Notes: generated from the letters alone by a model not told the origin. A DNA stretch of 64,000 nucleotides from CAZZNY01 sp964655935 (GCA_964655935.1 CAZZNY010000003.1:1-64000); one strand, 5' to 3'; positions 30,685 through 40,788 are shown, counted from the first letter of the stretch. A program made the numbers and translations.

Positions 30685-31443
30685 ATGAGCAAAAAACTTG
30701 AGAGGCTTGATCATAAGGCGTTCGAAGAGAAAGTAAAAATACTTTTAGATTCTCTTGGAATTCCTTGTAGGAATATTAGCCCATACACACTCGCTTTCGT
30801 GCATCGATCCGTCTTAAATGAGCGGACGACTCATTTTTCTGAGAGCAACGAACGCCTTGAATTTCTCGGAGATGCGGTACTAGAGCTTATTATTACTGAG
30901 ATTCTTTTTCATAAATATCCAGAAAAGGATGAGGGAAAAATGACCGATATTCGATCTGCGCTCGTTCGTGGGAAAAATCTTGCCATCATCGCACTTCGTC
31001 TCGGACTCGAAGAATATATTCTTCTTTCTCGATGAGAAGTTCTTGCTGACGGAAAGAAAAATCCATATATTCTCGCAAATACTTTTGAGGCATTTCTTGG
31101 TGCGATCTACCTCGACAATGGTTTTGAACTCGCAAAAAAATTCATCGAAGAACATGTAGCCTCGACACTCGATGAGATTCTCGATAAGCGCCTGTATATC
31201 GATCCAAAATCCTATCTACAAGAATTTACTCAGGCAAAATATCTAATTACTCCGACCTATGAAGTCCACTCTGAATCAGGACTCGATCATAATAAAAACT
31301 ATGAAGTAGGAGTCTGCGTCGGTGCAATGTGTGTTGGAATTGGATTTGGTTCTAGTAAGAAAAAAGCACAGGAACAAGCTGCAGAAAATGCGATCGGGAA
31401 GATAGATGAATGGGAAGGGAAGATAGAAAAGGTGGAGAGTTAG
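30685..31443 (+). CDS. rnc: Ribonuclease III (252 aa)
   Basis: Double-strand-specific endoribonuclease for rRNA and mRNA processing. The catalytic signature NERLEFLGDAVLEL is at residues 55-68, with the second acidic cluster at ANTFEAFLGAIYLDNG. The C-terminal dsRBD includes DPKSYLQEFTQ, YEVHSESG and the KKKAQEQAAENAI helix. One TGA (SRGEVL) is the conserved Gly before the second half. Length is normal. Confidence 0.95.
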
Positions 31444-31467
31444 AAAATAGAGACTGAGAGACTGAGA

Positions 31468-31504
31468 AAAAACCTCTGCGATTTATTTAATCGCAGAGGT
31501 TTTT
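31468..31504. terminator. Bidirectional terminator
   Basis: AAAACCTCTGCGATT / AATCGCAGAGGTTTT stem between the convergent rnc and PHP genes. Confidence 0.9.
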
Positions 31505-31505
31505 A

Positions 31506-32426
31506 TTATATTTTTCCTTGAAGAGTTTTTAGTGTTTCCTGTTGCATAAAACTTTCTTCAAGGAGTGGATTGAGACCTCAGAGTTCACTGTGTTTGTTGT
31601 CTGTTTCTGGCTTAAAGTGACAGTCACTTCCGAAAGTGAGAGAATGTTCGAGTTGTCTCTGGGAACTCATGATTTCATCGACCCATTCTTGCGTAGCTGC
31701 CGTGTTAATTTCTACCGAAGTGAGTCCGAGTGCGAGATATTTCGGAAGAAGTTTTCGATATTTTTCTACTGTTTTTAGAGAAAAATTCGGATGTGCGAGA
31801 CTTGCGACTGCGGAGTCTCTTTTTGCGTGATGAATAACTCTTCTGATGTCCATATTTGTGATCGCCGTCATATCTGCATCTGGCGTTCAGATGTGTTTGT
31901 GGCTTCCGGTAGATTTGAGACAAGTATCTATAAAACTTGTCGCGGAAATTGGTGATCAAAATATTTTGTGTAATTTTTTAATATTTTCAGGTTTTGAAAA
32001 TACATAGCGTGCGACATGAGAGCCATTGAGTCGGCTGTTTGTAAATCCATCTTTTTCACATTGAGTATAGAACTCCTGGATATCGATCATAAATCCATTT
32101 CTTTTCAGTTTTTCTAATTTGCTCACTACAAGCTGTTCTTTGTGGCGCCGAAGTGTCGCGAGTTCTTGTAAGAGTATATTATTTACTTGGTTTGCATAGT
32201 ACGTGATATGAAGTTGTGTTCTGTCTGGTGTTTCTGGATCGTATGCTGATATTTCTACTGACTGACAACTACGTACTCATTTTTCTCAGGCGAGAGTCGT
32301 GAACTCTTCATTTACAAAATCATGATCTGTACAAGTGAGAATATTTCCAGCTTCTGAAAGTGAAAGAATCTCTGCGGGTGTTCTAAATCCATCTGAGGAA
32401 GTAGAATGAAAATGAAGATCGAGCAT
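31506..32426 (-). CDS. PHP domain metal-dependent phosphoesterase (306 aa)
   Basis: PHP phosphoesterase of the TrpH/YciV (RNase AM, 3',5'-nucleoside bisphosphate phosphatase) type. Metal ligands: DLHFHSTSSDG at the N-terminus, CTDHDFVNEEF, LAHPNFSL in the second half, and FGSDCHFKP near the end. A helical insert at about 95-190 fits this family. Four or five TGA codons are Gly (AGEKGVRS, FGSPIS, HIGTPDADM, SELGGLNP). Substrate inferred only from family. Confidence 0.83.
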
Positions 32427-32551
32427 AGGAAGAAAAGTTAAAGGTTAAGAGTCGAAAGTTAAAAGTTAAAAGTTAGGGAGAATGGATAACTTTTTCCTTT
32501 GACACTTTTATAATACGGTTATAGAAGAATATTGTTATATATTGTTTCAAG

Positions 32552-32582
32552 TTTGTAACAAATAAGATATTTGTATTACAAA
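32552..32582. promoter_or_regulatory. Imperfect palindrome upstream of the TrmB regulator
   Basis: TTTGTAA...TTACAAA with inner AAAT...ATTT arms, in the 217-base spacer before the TrmB gene, upstream of a TATAAT at 32610. A candidate autoregulatory site; the spacer otherwise shows AAAGTTA repeats only. Confidence 0.35.
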
Positions 32583-32643
32583 ATTCATTTGTGAATAAAG
32601 AAAAAACTCTATAATATATAACGTAACAATAATGTAACAAGTT

Positions 32644-33387
32644 ATGAACTATCTTCCTATTTTGACTCGATTCTGACTCTCTGAAAAAGAAGCGAAAATC
32701 TATCTTGATTTGCTCGAAAATGGGAATTCTCGAGTTTCAAATATAGCAAAAAGACTCGGTCTACACCGAGTCGAGCTCTATCGAGTACTTCCAGGATTGA
32801 TCACAAAAGGCTTAGCACTCCGTTCAGTTTTCTGAAAAACAACTACATATGTCGCGGCGAATCCAGAGAAGCTCGAATCACTTCTTGAAGATATTCGTCA
32901 GGGTTTTTCGGCAGTCCTTCCAAAATTACAAGAAAAATTTAATCAAAAAAAGAAAGATGACCATATGGTTATCTATGAGTGAGCATGAGGTATAGAACAG
33001 CTCTATAATGAGATCGTAATGGATCTACCGAAGGGAAGTACCTATTATCGTTATAGTTCGCGTACGGATGATCAGAGAATGCATAAAAATACGTATGAAA
33101 AATATAAAAAAATCCGTATCGAAAAACAGATTCAAAGACTTGTAATTATGAGTGAATCTGGAAGAAAGTATAAATGATCCGATTCAAATAGGGGAATTGC
33201 TGTGGTTCCATCTCGATTCGATGCGTTTGATGATAATTTTCAGAAAATAATTTTCGGAAATAAGATGGCTCTCGTTGATATTGCCGCGGCTCGAGCATAT
33301 GTTATCGAAAATGCCGATCTTGCCAGATTTGAGACAAAACTCTTTAAATTTATGTATAAGTTTCTGAAGGAATACGAGAAAGAATAA
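32644..33387 (+). CDS. TrmB family transcriptional regulator (247 aa)
   Basis: N-terminal TrmB winged helix: LTRFGLSEKEAKIYLDLLE, SNIAKRLGLHRVELYRVLP, LITKGLALRS, TTTYVAANPEKLESLLE, matching the family pattern (LG-L-E-EA-vY-L-Ll, tv-eIA-). The C-terminal half (MVIYEGAGGIEQLYNEI...STYYRYSSR) resembles the effector domain of TrmB-like proteins that sense sugars. Six TGA codons are Gly. Neighbours give no clue to targets. Confidence 0.85.
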
Positions 33388-33401
33388 AATTATATTTTCG
33401 C

Positions 33402-33429
33402 TTGTATATTTATCATGTGTCAATATAGT
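33402..33429 (+). promoter_or_regulatory. Putative promoter of the small Cys-rich ORF
   Basis: TTGTAT, a 16-base spacer and TATAGT, about 35 bases before ATG 33465. Confidence 0.35.
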
Positions 33430-33464
33430 GGATTTGCCGATATGGCTTCAGAGGAGGTTGTCGC

Positions 33465-33689
33465 ATGGATCAGCCCAAAGGCTGTACTTGTAATAAACAG
33501 ACCACCGGAACATCTCGTGAAATTCCGGGATGTGGTCATGTGAAACTAACAATCAAGGAATGTCCGACGTGCCATGGGAAAAATGGTATTTGGACGAATC
33601 CAAGTTTGGTTCACATGGTTAACAGGACTTGTTCCTGTTCTGTCTGCCACGCGATCCTTGAGGTCCCATCAGGGATCCACATGGATTGA
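33465..33689 (+). CDS. Cysteine-rich putative zinc-ribbon protein ending in TGA (74 aa), atypical
   Basis: Not recognised as a family. Contains CTC, CGH, CPTCHG and CSCSVC, so probably binds zinc. Three things set it apart. An AGAGGAGGT Shine-Dalgarno lies 7 bases before the ATG, the only one in the window. The GC content from about 33440 to 33735 is clearly higher than its surroundings. The frame is closed by TGA at 33687, 15 bases before a GC-rich terminator. Reading that TGA as Gly would carry the frame through the terminator and the rpmH promoter into rpmH itself. It therefore follows standard-code rules and looks foreign (recent transfer or assembly artefact). Confidence 0.5.
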   Translation: MDQPKGCTCNKQTTGTSREIPGCGHVKLTIKECPTCHGKNGIWTNPSLVHMVNRTCSCSVCHAILEVPSGIHMD

Positions 33690-33703
33690 CTTTTGTCGGC
33701 CCA

Positions 33704-33741
33704 CCTCCGCCCATGCAATACTGGGCGGAGGAACGTTTTTC
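33704..33741 (+). terminator. GC-rich terminator after the Cys-rich ORF
   Basis: CCTCCGCCCA / TGGGCGGAGG perfect 10-bp stem, 8-base loop, then AACGTTTTTC. Far more GC-rich than the other terminators here. Confidence 0.8.
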
Positions 33742-33780
33742 TTTTTGTTAAAGGAAAGAATAAAAAACTTACATTTCCTT

Positions 33781-33808
33781 TTGACATTTCTTTCTTTTTT
33801 TATACAAT
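33781..33808 (+). promoter_or_regulatory. Promoter of rpmH-rnpA-yidC
   Basis: TTGACA, a 16-base spacer and TACAAT, about 50 bases before the rpmH ATG. Confidence 0.7.
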
Positions 33809-33858
33809 TCCCCCGCATATTCGAAATCGAATTTTTTCATATAATTTTTTCTTGTCTT

Positions 33859-34101
33859 ATGTTAGGTCAACTCAAAAAACGAAAACGACTCCGTGTTCAC
33901 GGTTTCTTGGCTCGAATGTCTACGAAAAATGGACGAAAGGTAATTCGTGCTCGACGAAGTAAAGGTCGTCATGAGCTCGCTGTTAGCTATCCAGTTCAAT
34001 TCAAAGCTACTCGTGGTAAATCAAAGATGCATATCATAGCTGGTGGAACTGCTCGTGTAGTTACATATCCAGGTATTAAAGAGAGATTCCGAAAAGGATA
34101 G
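33859..34101 (+). CDS. rpmH: Ribosomal protein bL34 with C-terminal extension (80 aa)
   Basis: Residues 1-42 match bL34 (KKRKRLRVHGFLARMSTKNG, RKVIRARRSKGRHELAV). Typical bL34 has 44-46 residues; here about 36 more follow (a basic segment with KATRGKSKMHII and KERFRKG). The C-terminal tail looks like an ordered basic extension that could contact rRNA. No TGA. First gene of the conserved rpmH-rnpA-yidC order. Confidence 0.9.
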   Translation: MLGQLKKRKRLRVHGFLARMSTKNGRKVIRARRSKGRHELAVSYPVQFKATRGKSKMHIIAGGTARVVTYPGIKERFRKG

Positions 34102-34121
34102 TTATTTAATGGTATTGTCGC

Positions 34122-34541
34122 ATGATTGCGAAGATCTATCGTCTTAACGAAATTGAAGTAAGAAAGGTTTTGCGCACGCGGAAACCTTTCTTTTCGTATA
34201 CTTTTATCGCGAATATCCTGCCGAATAAGCTTGGCTATAACCGATATGGTATTTTGCTTTCTGGAAAAAATACAAAAACTTCTATTGCTCGAAATTTTTA
34301 CAGGCGAATGTTTTATGATGGAGTTGCTCCATTTATCGACAAGTCGAGTTTTGATATCGTATTTGTTCCGAAAAAATGAAAAGTATTCGACAAAAATGAT
34401 GAAGCGACTATACTGGATTTTAGGCAGACGGTGGCATTTCTTTCTAAAAAAATCATAAAAGAAGGTGGTGCTGTAACTTCTGTTAATAAACCCCAATATA
34501 AAACACCTCAAAATGTAGCAGTACAAGAAATAAAAAAATAA
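34122..34541 (+). CDS. rnpA: Ribonuclease P protein component RnpA (139 aa)
   Basis: Protein subunit of RNase P, which matures tRNA 5' ends. The family RNR-like motif appears as SIARNFYRRMFYD (usually AVxRNxxKRxxRE), with YGILLSGKNTKT before it and FDIVFVPKKGK after, the latter Gly being TGA. Basic throughout with a 30-residue C-terminal tail. Position between rpmH and yidC confirms the call. Confidence 0.9.
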
Positions 34542-34578
34542 TCTTCTCAGTTTCTATTTTCTATTTTTCTCCTCTCCC

Positions 34579-35766
34579 ATGAAATCACGATTAACAAATT
34601 TTCTTCTCGTCTTTGGTATTACGCTTCTCGTAGTACAATTATTTTTACCGAAAGCAGCACCGACTCCGACAACTGGAATCGTTATTACAACAGGAAAAAC
34701 AGAATATGTTGTCCCAAATATTCCACTTATTGAAGTAGGAAACTATACTGCCACTGGCATATCTTTCGATACTTGTAAGGATTTCCAGATTATCAAAGAT
34801 TCTCAGCCACTCGCGTTAAGCTCCTTACCAAAGGAATTCTGCAAGACGGTTAAGGTAGAAAAAGAGGGGAAAGCTCATATCAATCTCAATTCTGTCTATA
34901 AGCTCTACGAGCAAACGGGTAATTTTTTATATAAGTTAAAATATCAAGAAAAGGAATATACTGTAAGCCAGATTCAAGGTACCCCAAATGCTATCAGATC
35001 ATTCTTTTCGAATGCGCTGTACGCACCGATTTTCAATGCATTCGTGTATATTATCAGTATTCTACCGGGACACAATCTCGCTCTTGCGATTATTATCCTT
35101 ACTATCATTATTCGTCTCATTCTTCTCGTTCCTCAGCATCATATGCTCAAGAGTCAGAAACGACTTCAGGAGATTCAGCCGAAGATTAAAGAAATTCAAG
35201 AAAAATATAAATGAGATCAGACAAAACTTGGAATGGAACTAATGAATATCTATAAAACTGAGTGAGTCAATCCGGTCGGATCGTGTCTTCCTCTTCTCAT
35301 TCAGATGCCGATTTTGATTGTGTTGTATTGGGTTATTTCCGGCATTACTGATCCTTCAAACAGTTACTTTTTGTATCAGGGGTTATCAGCATTTCAGATT
35401 ACTTCAATTAATACGAAAGTGCTAGAATTCGACTTGCTTAGCAAGGGTGGAATAATAGCTATTGCTCTTGCCGTTCTCGTCGGAATCGCACAGTTTGCTC
35501 AGACTCGACTCTCATTCGCTGGAAAAGAAAAAGAAGTTCCTAAGAAAAAAGTGGTACTTCAGAAAAAACCTGGAGAAGATGGCTATGAACCAGCCATGCC
35601 TGAGATGCCTGATATGAGCAAGATGATGGGATATTCTATGCCACTCATGATGGCATTCACGACCTACTTCTTTCCGCTCGGAGTTGGTCTCTATTGGCTC
35701 ATTGGTACACTCTTTATGCTGGCTCAGCAAGTGGTGGTGAATATGGTTACTAAGAAGAAAAAATAA
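34579..35766 (+). CDS. yidC: Membrane protein insertase YidC (395 aa)
   Basis: Inserts and folds inner-membrane proteins. One N-terminal helix, an about 110-residue extracytoplasmic domain (shorter than in proteobacteria), then the Oxa1 core: FNAFVYIISILPGHNLALAI, IIIRLILLVPQHHMLKSQKR, VNPVGSCLPLLIQMPI, MGYSMPLMMAFTTYFFPLGV and LYWLIGTLFMLAQQ. A 40-residue insert with EPAMPEMPDMSKMM lies before the last helices. Three TGA codons are Gly. The C-terminal KKKK tail may bind the ribosome. Confidence 0.95.
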
Positions 35767-35773
35767 TATCAAA

Positions 35774-35805
35774 AAAACACAACTGAAAAAGGTTGTGTTT
35801 TTATT
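35774..35805 (+). terminator. Terminator of rpmH-rnpA-yidC
   Basis: AAACACAAC / GTTGTGTTT stem with 8-base loop and T run. Confidence 0.85.
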
Positions 35806-35851
35806 TGTAAAAGCCTTTAATTTAATTTTAAAAGAATAAAACGTAATTCTT

Positions 35852-36124
35852 TTATTTACCAGATTGAGTTTCTGATTCTAGTTGTTCCAGGGTAATATCT
35901 GGAAAATATTTTTTTAGTCTGGTAATAGCAAGAGATACATCGGTTGATGCTATTATACAACCTATGTCAGATAATCTTTCCTGATCTGTTGATATGAAAA
36001 TCTGAGCACAACGATCTAATATTTTTTCTCGAATTGCTCTATCTGTGTTTTTTTGATCAGCTTTAAAAGATTCAGGGAATAATAAAAATTCAACTCTATC
36101 AAGTCTTCCAGCTAAAGATGCCAT
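35852..36124 (-). CDS. Hypothetical protein (90 aa)
   Basis: Unrecognised small helical, charged protein without membrane segment or Cys motif. It starts MASLAGRLDRVEFLLFPES and ends in a Glu-rich helix with ITLEQLESETQ. No TGA; ends in TAA. Faces yidC convergently. Coding call rests on an ATG-to-TAA frame of natural composition. Confidence 0.5.
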   Translation of the reverse strand: MASLAGRLDRVEFLLFPESFKADQKNTDRAIREKILDRCAQIFISTDQERLSDIGCIIASTDVSLAITRLKKYFPDITLEQLESETQSGK

Positions 36125-36172
36125 AAATTACTAATTTTATGTAAAATAAATTTTTTTGATTTTAATTTGTTT

Positions 36173-37099
36173 TTATAGTTTGTCAAACATAATTTTCCCT
36201 TGTCTTTTTATAAGTCTTAATTGTTTAATTTCTTTTACAGTTCCTCATTTTGCTTCCCGGACGAATCGATCGAGTTCTTCAAGATTTCCTTCTGTGAGTC
36301 CGATGGTTCCATTGTTTGTAATAGAAAAGAGATGACGAAGAAGTTCTTTTCTGAGGAATTCTGGAAGAGTTTCGTAATTTTTTACTTCAAAAGTATTTTC
36401 GTGAAGAAGAGAAAGAATTTCGGAATTAAGATGTTTTTGAATCTCAGAAAAATATTTCATAAGTCGATCGATCGTCTTCGGATAATTCGGATTGATCTCA
36501 GAAAATAGTGGCACAACGCTATGGCGAATGTAATTTCTCTGGATTGTTTCTTCGATATTTGTCGAATCAGTTATAAAAGGAATGTTTTCAGCTGCACATT
36601 GATCTAATATTTCCTTTTTTTGAAGATGAAGTAGCGGTCTGATAATATGATTATTTTTTTCGACAATTCCAGAAAGTCCTGTGAGTTTTGTTCCACGAAG
36701 CAGATTAAAGAAAAATGTTTCTATGGAGTCATCGAGATGATGTGCAGTGAAGATATATTTTGCGCGATAATGTTCTTGTATTTCGCCTAAAAACCTATAG
36801 CGTTCATTTCTAGCTGTTTCTTCGATTCAGAGTTTTTTTGTTTTGGAGATTGTCTGAATATTAGCAGTTCAAACTTCTATAATAAGTCCATTCCTGATGC
36901 AAAAATCTCGTACAAAATCTTCATCTCGCATACTTTCTTCTCCACGGAGTTGATGGTTAAAATGAGCAACAATAACTCATTTTTTCGGATGAATTTTTAG
37001 TATTTCATGTAGCAAAAACATACTATCGGCTCAGCCAGAGCAGGCGACAACAACAGCATCTTCTGGGAATAGGGAATGTTTTTGGAAGAAAGAGAGCAA
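36173..37099 (-). CDS. tilS: tRNA(Ile)-lysidine synthetase TilS (308 aa)
   Basis: Modifies C34 of the CAU-anticodon tRNA-Ile to lysidine. The PP-loop ACSGGADSMFLL (second Gly is TGA) is at about 22-33; then VIVAHFNHQLRGEES, the GIEETARNERYRFL region, FTAHHLDDSIETFFFNLLRGTKL, and the RPLL/TDSTN block. The C-terminal domain is short, as in compact TilS proteins. The only plausible start in frame is TTG at 37099, after a TAA upstream. Eight TGA codons are Gly. Confidence 0.92.
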
Positions 37100-37133
37100 A
37101 AGAATTAAGAATTAAGAATTAAGAATGTTTTAT

Positions 37134-37220
37134 TGTCATTCTGAATGAAGCGTAGCGCAATGAAGAATCCCTTGTAGATGACTCTTGTATAAGGGATCCT
37201 TCGTTTCACTCAGGATGACA
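37134..37220. repeat. Palindromic dispersed repeat R2, copy 2
   Basis: TGTCATTCTGAATGAAGCG-GAAGAATCCCTTG left arm, AAGGGATCCTTCG-CACTCAGGATGACA right arm. Followed by a fragment (GCTCAGGATGACA) up to 37238. Fills the tilS to 37245 spacer. Confidence 0.8.
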
Positions 37221-37244
37221 AAATGCTCAGGATGACACATTTTT

Positions 37245-38174
37245 TTACACATCAAACCCTATCAAAAGTGTCGCATCATCTTCGTGAAAGTTTTTAAGTT
37301 TTCCTATGAGATATTTATGAACCTCGATTCCTGGAGAACTTGAGACGATGTTTTTTTGTTTGATCTCATGGAATCCGACTGCAGGGAAGATGACTTTATT
37401 TCCGAGCTTTATCACGATACGCTCATCAGGATCACGGAAAGTCGAGTCGTGCGTCGCACAAAATACTATGTCTCGCTTAATTGATTCGTACACTCAGTGA
37501 TTTCGATCTTCTTCATTCTCGAAGATATAACGTCGATCTTCATTTGAAAGTAAATATACTTCACAAATTCCTTGAATTTGCTCGAGTGTTCACTGTTCTT
37601 TTATAATAAGCTCTTCCCTGGAAAGTTTCGTTGCATTTTCACCATAGATGTAATCAGCTCGTTTTTCTTGTGGAAGATGAAAGACGGCGTTTGCGACATC
37701 GAAATATACCTTAATATTTCGAATATAACTCATAGTTACATCAGTTCCTGCGGTAGTTTGACAGAAAAAATTTCCACAATTAAACCAATAATGTATGAAA
37801 TGATTTCGAGAATAGGCCATCGAACGAATCTGACTCATCGGCGTGCTGACGAGATAATTCGAAAAAATACCGCTCCGAACAAATAGTCCGACTTGTCGAT
37901 CGCTTACGTAACAAAATGAGTGTTTCCAAAGGTGAGAATAATAGAAAAAGGAAAGAACAGCTCAAATTATTGCTCCTATAATCCCAAAAATATAATCAAA
38001 AGAAAACCAGAAAATTCCACCAAGAATAACTCCAGAAAGAAGCATTTGTGGTATCTTGAGAAAAAGAGTAATGGGATGTTGGTGAGCTTTATAGAGCAGT
38101 TTTTCACCCACGGCGATTTGAGATTCCAAGTCGACTTTCATTAAGTTGTTTTGTGAAGGAAATAAAATTATCAT
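37245..38174 (-). CDS. Membrane protein with bacterial PH-like domain (309 aa)
   Basis: Two N-terminal hydrophobic helices (MLLSGVILGGIFWFSF and an adjoining segment) are followed by a region like bacterial PH (DUF304) domains (YVSDRQVGLFVRSGIFSN, TPMSQIRSMAYSRN, TAGTDVTMSYIRNI). The C-terminal 130 residues are a soluble domain of unknown type with an acidic tail. Three TGA codons are Gly. Start uncertain: ATG ending at 38174, 38141 or 38045; the first two overlap the upstream RNHCP gene by 86 or 53 bases, and the last avoids overlap. Confidence 0.65.
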
Positions 38175-38439
38175 CAGGAGCTATTTTATTCAAAATTTCT
38201 TTTCCGCAAGCAATACATTTGTGTCGGAGCATATTTCACTTATTTTTTTTGTAGTCGATATCTACTGGCACCATGAGTGCATGGCAAGTTGCAGCTCGGT
38301 CTCCAGGAAAATCTTCATCGACATGTTTTGAATACAGACAAAAAGGACAGTGATTACGAGCACTCCCATCCGGATGCGATGTGACGGATTTTTTACAGTT
38401 TTCGCAGACGAAGGACTCGTTGCGCATGATAAAAGACAT
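38089..38439 (-). CDS. RNHCP domain zinc-finger protein (116 aa)
   Basis: Residues 7-105 match the RNHCP family: FVCENCKKSV, SARNHCPFCLYSKHVDE, FPGDRAATCHALM, then HKCIACGKEILNKIAPDDN. Four zinc-binding Cys pairs are visible. Members are small proteins of unknown function, often beside translation genes. Two TGA codons are Gly. Its 3' end overlaps the PH-like gene, a long overlap that may indicate coupling or a later start for the neighbour. Confidence 0.82.
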
Positions 38440-38520
38440 ATGAAAATTACTAATTACTAATTACGAATTACTAATGGGAATGCAAAATATTAGTAATTTG
38501 TCATTCGAAATTAGTAATTA
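38440..38520. repeat. ATTACTAATTA inverted repeats
   Basis: Multiple copies of TTACTAATTA in both orientations form a long AT-only hairpin in the spacer; no gene seen. Confidence 0.5.
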
Positions 38521-39078
38521 TTATGAACGGTCCCAATAGGTCTTCTCTTTCTTTTCGTCTTTTTTCCCATGCTCACTAATGATGAGTGAACGACGTACTT
38601 CGAGAAGTTCGACAATTTTTTCTGGATGTGGTACAAAATGGATGATTTTTACATCATCATTTGCTTGTTCGATGCGAATATTCCCATATCCACAGACAGT
38701 GGCGAGAAATCCATGACAAGTCACATTTAGCTTCATAATTCTATACATATCGATGATTTCGAGATCACTTTGGAAAAAGAAGGAGTTTTTGATGATCACT
38801 ATCTTATCTTTGTAAAAAATTACCAGATCATGATAATACATGACGAGTTCGAGTATTAATTTGATGTATATATAATTAAGCACAGCAAATAATGCTGGAA
38901 AAATCACGTATGTAAGAATATTTGGATGATTTTCCATTAAATCGTTTTTGTAACTGAAGGCGAGCCACCAGAGACCCCATAAGATAGATCACAAAAGTAA
39001 GAATTTTATGATTTTTAAGTAGAGTAAAATCCGGTGTCGTTGAATAATGGTATGATGTTGAGTCGTAATATATGCCAT
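38521..39078 (-). CDS. Membrane protein with bacterial PH-like domain (185 aa)
   Basis: Start at ATG ending at 39078 adds a first transmembrane helix (ILLYLKIIKFLLLGSIL, where the G is TGA) that the standard code cuts off. A second helix follows (VIFPALFAVLNYIYIKLILE), then a compact beta-rich domain with IIDMYRIMKL, GYGNIRIEQANDDVKI and the Lys/Glu tail, like bacterial PH domains. It starts 1 base from the stop of the 76-aa gene upstream, so the two are coupled. Confidence 0.7.
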
Positions 39079-39079
39079 A

Positions 39080-39310
39080 TTACAGCAGTGTTATGACAAT
39101 AAAAACCCCTCCCATAAGGAGAAGAAGACCGAGAATTCGAACTGTTAATTTGAGTCGAAAATGCAAGATACCGAGAGCTTTTGTATCCTCGGCTGGAACC
39201 TTTCAAATATTGCTATGATGCAGAAAATTCAGCCTTTTTTCAAAAAAAATCCAAAGGATGATAAATAGGATAGTATAGGCGAGACTATAGATGATTTTTG
39301 GGTCTTCCAT
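39080..39310 (-). CDS. Small two-helix membrane protein (76 aa)
   Basis: Unrecognised. N-terminal helix (IIYSLAYTILFIILWIFF), a basic loop, and a C-terminal helix (ILGLLLLMGGVFIVITLL). One TGA (NIGKVPAED). Ends right at the start of the 185-aa PH protein, so probably a partner in the same membrane assembly. Confidence 0.6.
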
Positions 39311-39363
39311 ATGTTTGCCGATAATAAACAAGTATTACTAGTATTATACAGAAAGCCATAATT

Positions 39364-39392
39364 TTGCAATATGAAGTGAAATATGATAGAAT
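39364..39392 (+). promoter_or_regulatory. Promoter of pilB
   Basis: TTGCAA, a 17-base spacer and TAGAAT with TG one base upstream, 53 bases before the ATG. Same layout as the pilus operon promoter at 17396. Confidence 0.7.
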
Positions 39393-39444
39393 AGTCGAAA
39401 GTCTATAAGGTTTATAAAGTTTATAAAGTTTAATGCTATTCTGT

Positions 39445-40770
39445 ATGCCAAAAAAAGATGATACTGGTATTAAAAATGAAGAAGAATTTATCGCGATAAA
39501 AGAAACAATATCTGTCCAGGATACAGTTTTTCAATCAGATAAATTTAGTGAACTGGAGTGATATGTAAAAGAAGTACTTCACAGACAAGACAGTGAAAAA
39601 GCTCTCATTCTTATCACGAAAGGTGCGCTCTCATTCGGAAGCTCCGATATCCATTACGATATGCGAGAAAATGGCGTTGTAGTGCGTTTTCGTATTGATG
39701 GAAATCTGACAGAAGTTTTCACTCTGGAATTTGCTCAGTACAAGCTCGTACTCGAACGACTGAAATACAAATCAGACCTCAAACTCAATATTACTGATGT
39801 TCCTCAAGATGGAAAATATCGTATCATTGATGGCGAGAAAAAGATCGATGTTCGTATTTCAACCCTTCCAGTAAAGCTCTGAGAAAATGTCGTCTGTCGT
39901 GTACTCGATATCGAAAATGCGATCGTTCCACTCGAAGGACTTGGATTTATGTGGACTTCGAAGCGTCAGATCGAGAAAAGTCTCCAGAAAAAAAATGGAA
40001 TGATCCTCGTGACTGGACCGACTGGATCTGGTAAAACCACGACGCTTTACAGTATGCTCTCGCATCTGAATACCGTCGAGAAAAAAGTAATCACCCTCGA
40101 AGATCCGATCGAATATGAACTCTCCGGAGTGGTTCAATCTGAAGTAAGTGAAAAAAGAGGATATACCTATACGACCGGACTTAAAGCACTTATGCGTCAG
40201 GATCCAGACATTATCATGATCGGTGAAATCCGAGATATCGACACAGCAAATATCGCAGCACAAGCTTCTCTGACGGGACATCTCGTTCTCGCGACACTCC
40301 ATACGAAAAGCGCATCAGAAACACTCGAACGACTGATGAATATGGGAATGCGAGGCTATGTACTCGCAGCTTCGATCGATCTTATCATCGCACAGCGACT
40401 CGTAAGAAAAATCTGTCCAAATTGTAAAGAATCGTATGAAGCGGATCATGATCAGACCGAAATTATTAAATGGATGATGCAGGATATCGGTATCGAAGCG
40501 GTTTCAAAAGCGAAAAAATGAGCCTATAAGCTCTACCGAGGTGCTGGATGTGATGTCTGTGGGCATTCTGGATACAAAGGACGTCTCTGAGTTTTTGAGG
40601 TGTTATATTTCACACAAAAAATACGTGATCTTATCCGAGATGGAGCGAGTCCAGCGGAGATTCTTGAAGAAGCTCGAAAAAATGATCTTATGATTATGCG
40701 GGAAGACGGAGTTCTCAAAGCAATGAAAGGCGAGACGACGCTTGAGGAATTGTTTAAGGTGATAGATTAA
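39445..40770 (+). CDS. pilB: Type IV pilus assembly ATPase PilB/GspE (441 aa)
   Basis: Hexameric motor for pilin polymerisation, acting on PilC. Walker A VTGPTGSGKTTTLYSML is at about 188; the Asp box VITLEDPIEY, Walker B QDPDIIMIGEIRD, His box LTGHLVLATLHT and the zinc motif CPNC...CDVC are all present. The N-terminal domain is short (no MshEN), and SDIHYDMRENGVVVRFRIDG is the usual N2 start. Four TGA codons are Gly. No PilT retraction ATPase is nearby. Has its own promoter. Confidence 0.93.
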
Positions 40771-40788
40771 CTATAAGAATAATTACAT

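Noticed and set aside
32805..32825. CIRCE-like TTAGCACTC
   Set aside because: Only one arm is present (also at 62647) and it lies inside a coding region; no GAGTGCTAA partner.
33693..33962. Continuation of the Cys-rich ORF through its TGA as Gly
   Set aside because: It would cross a strong terminator and the rpmH promoter and overlap rpmH; composition becomes non-coding.
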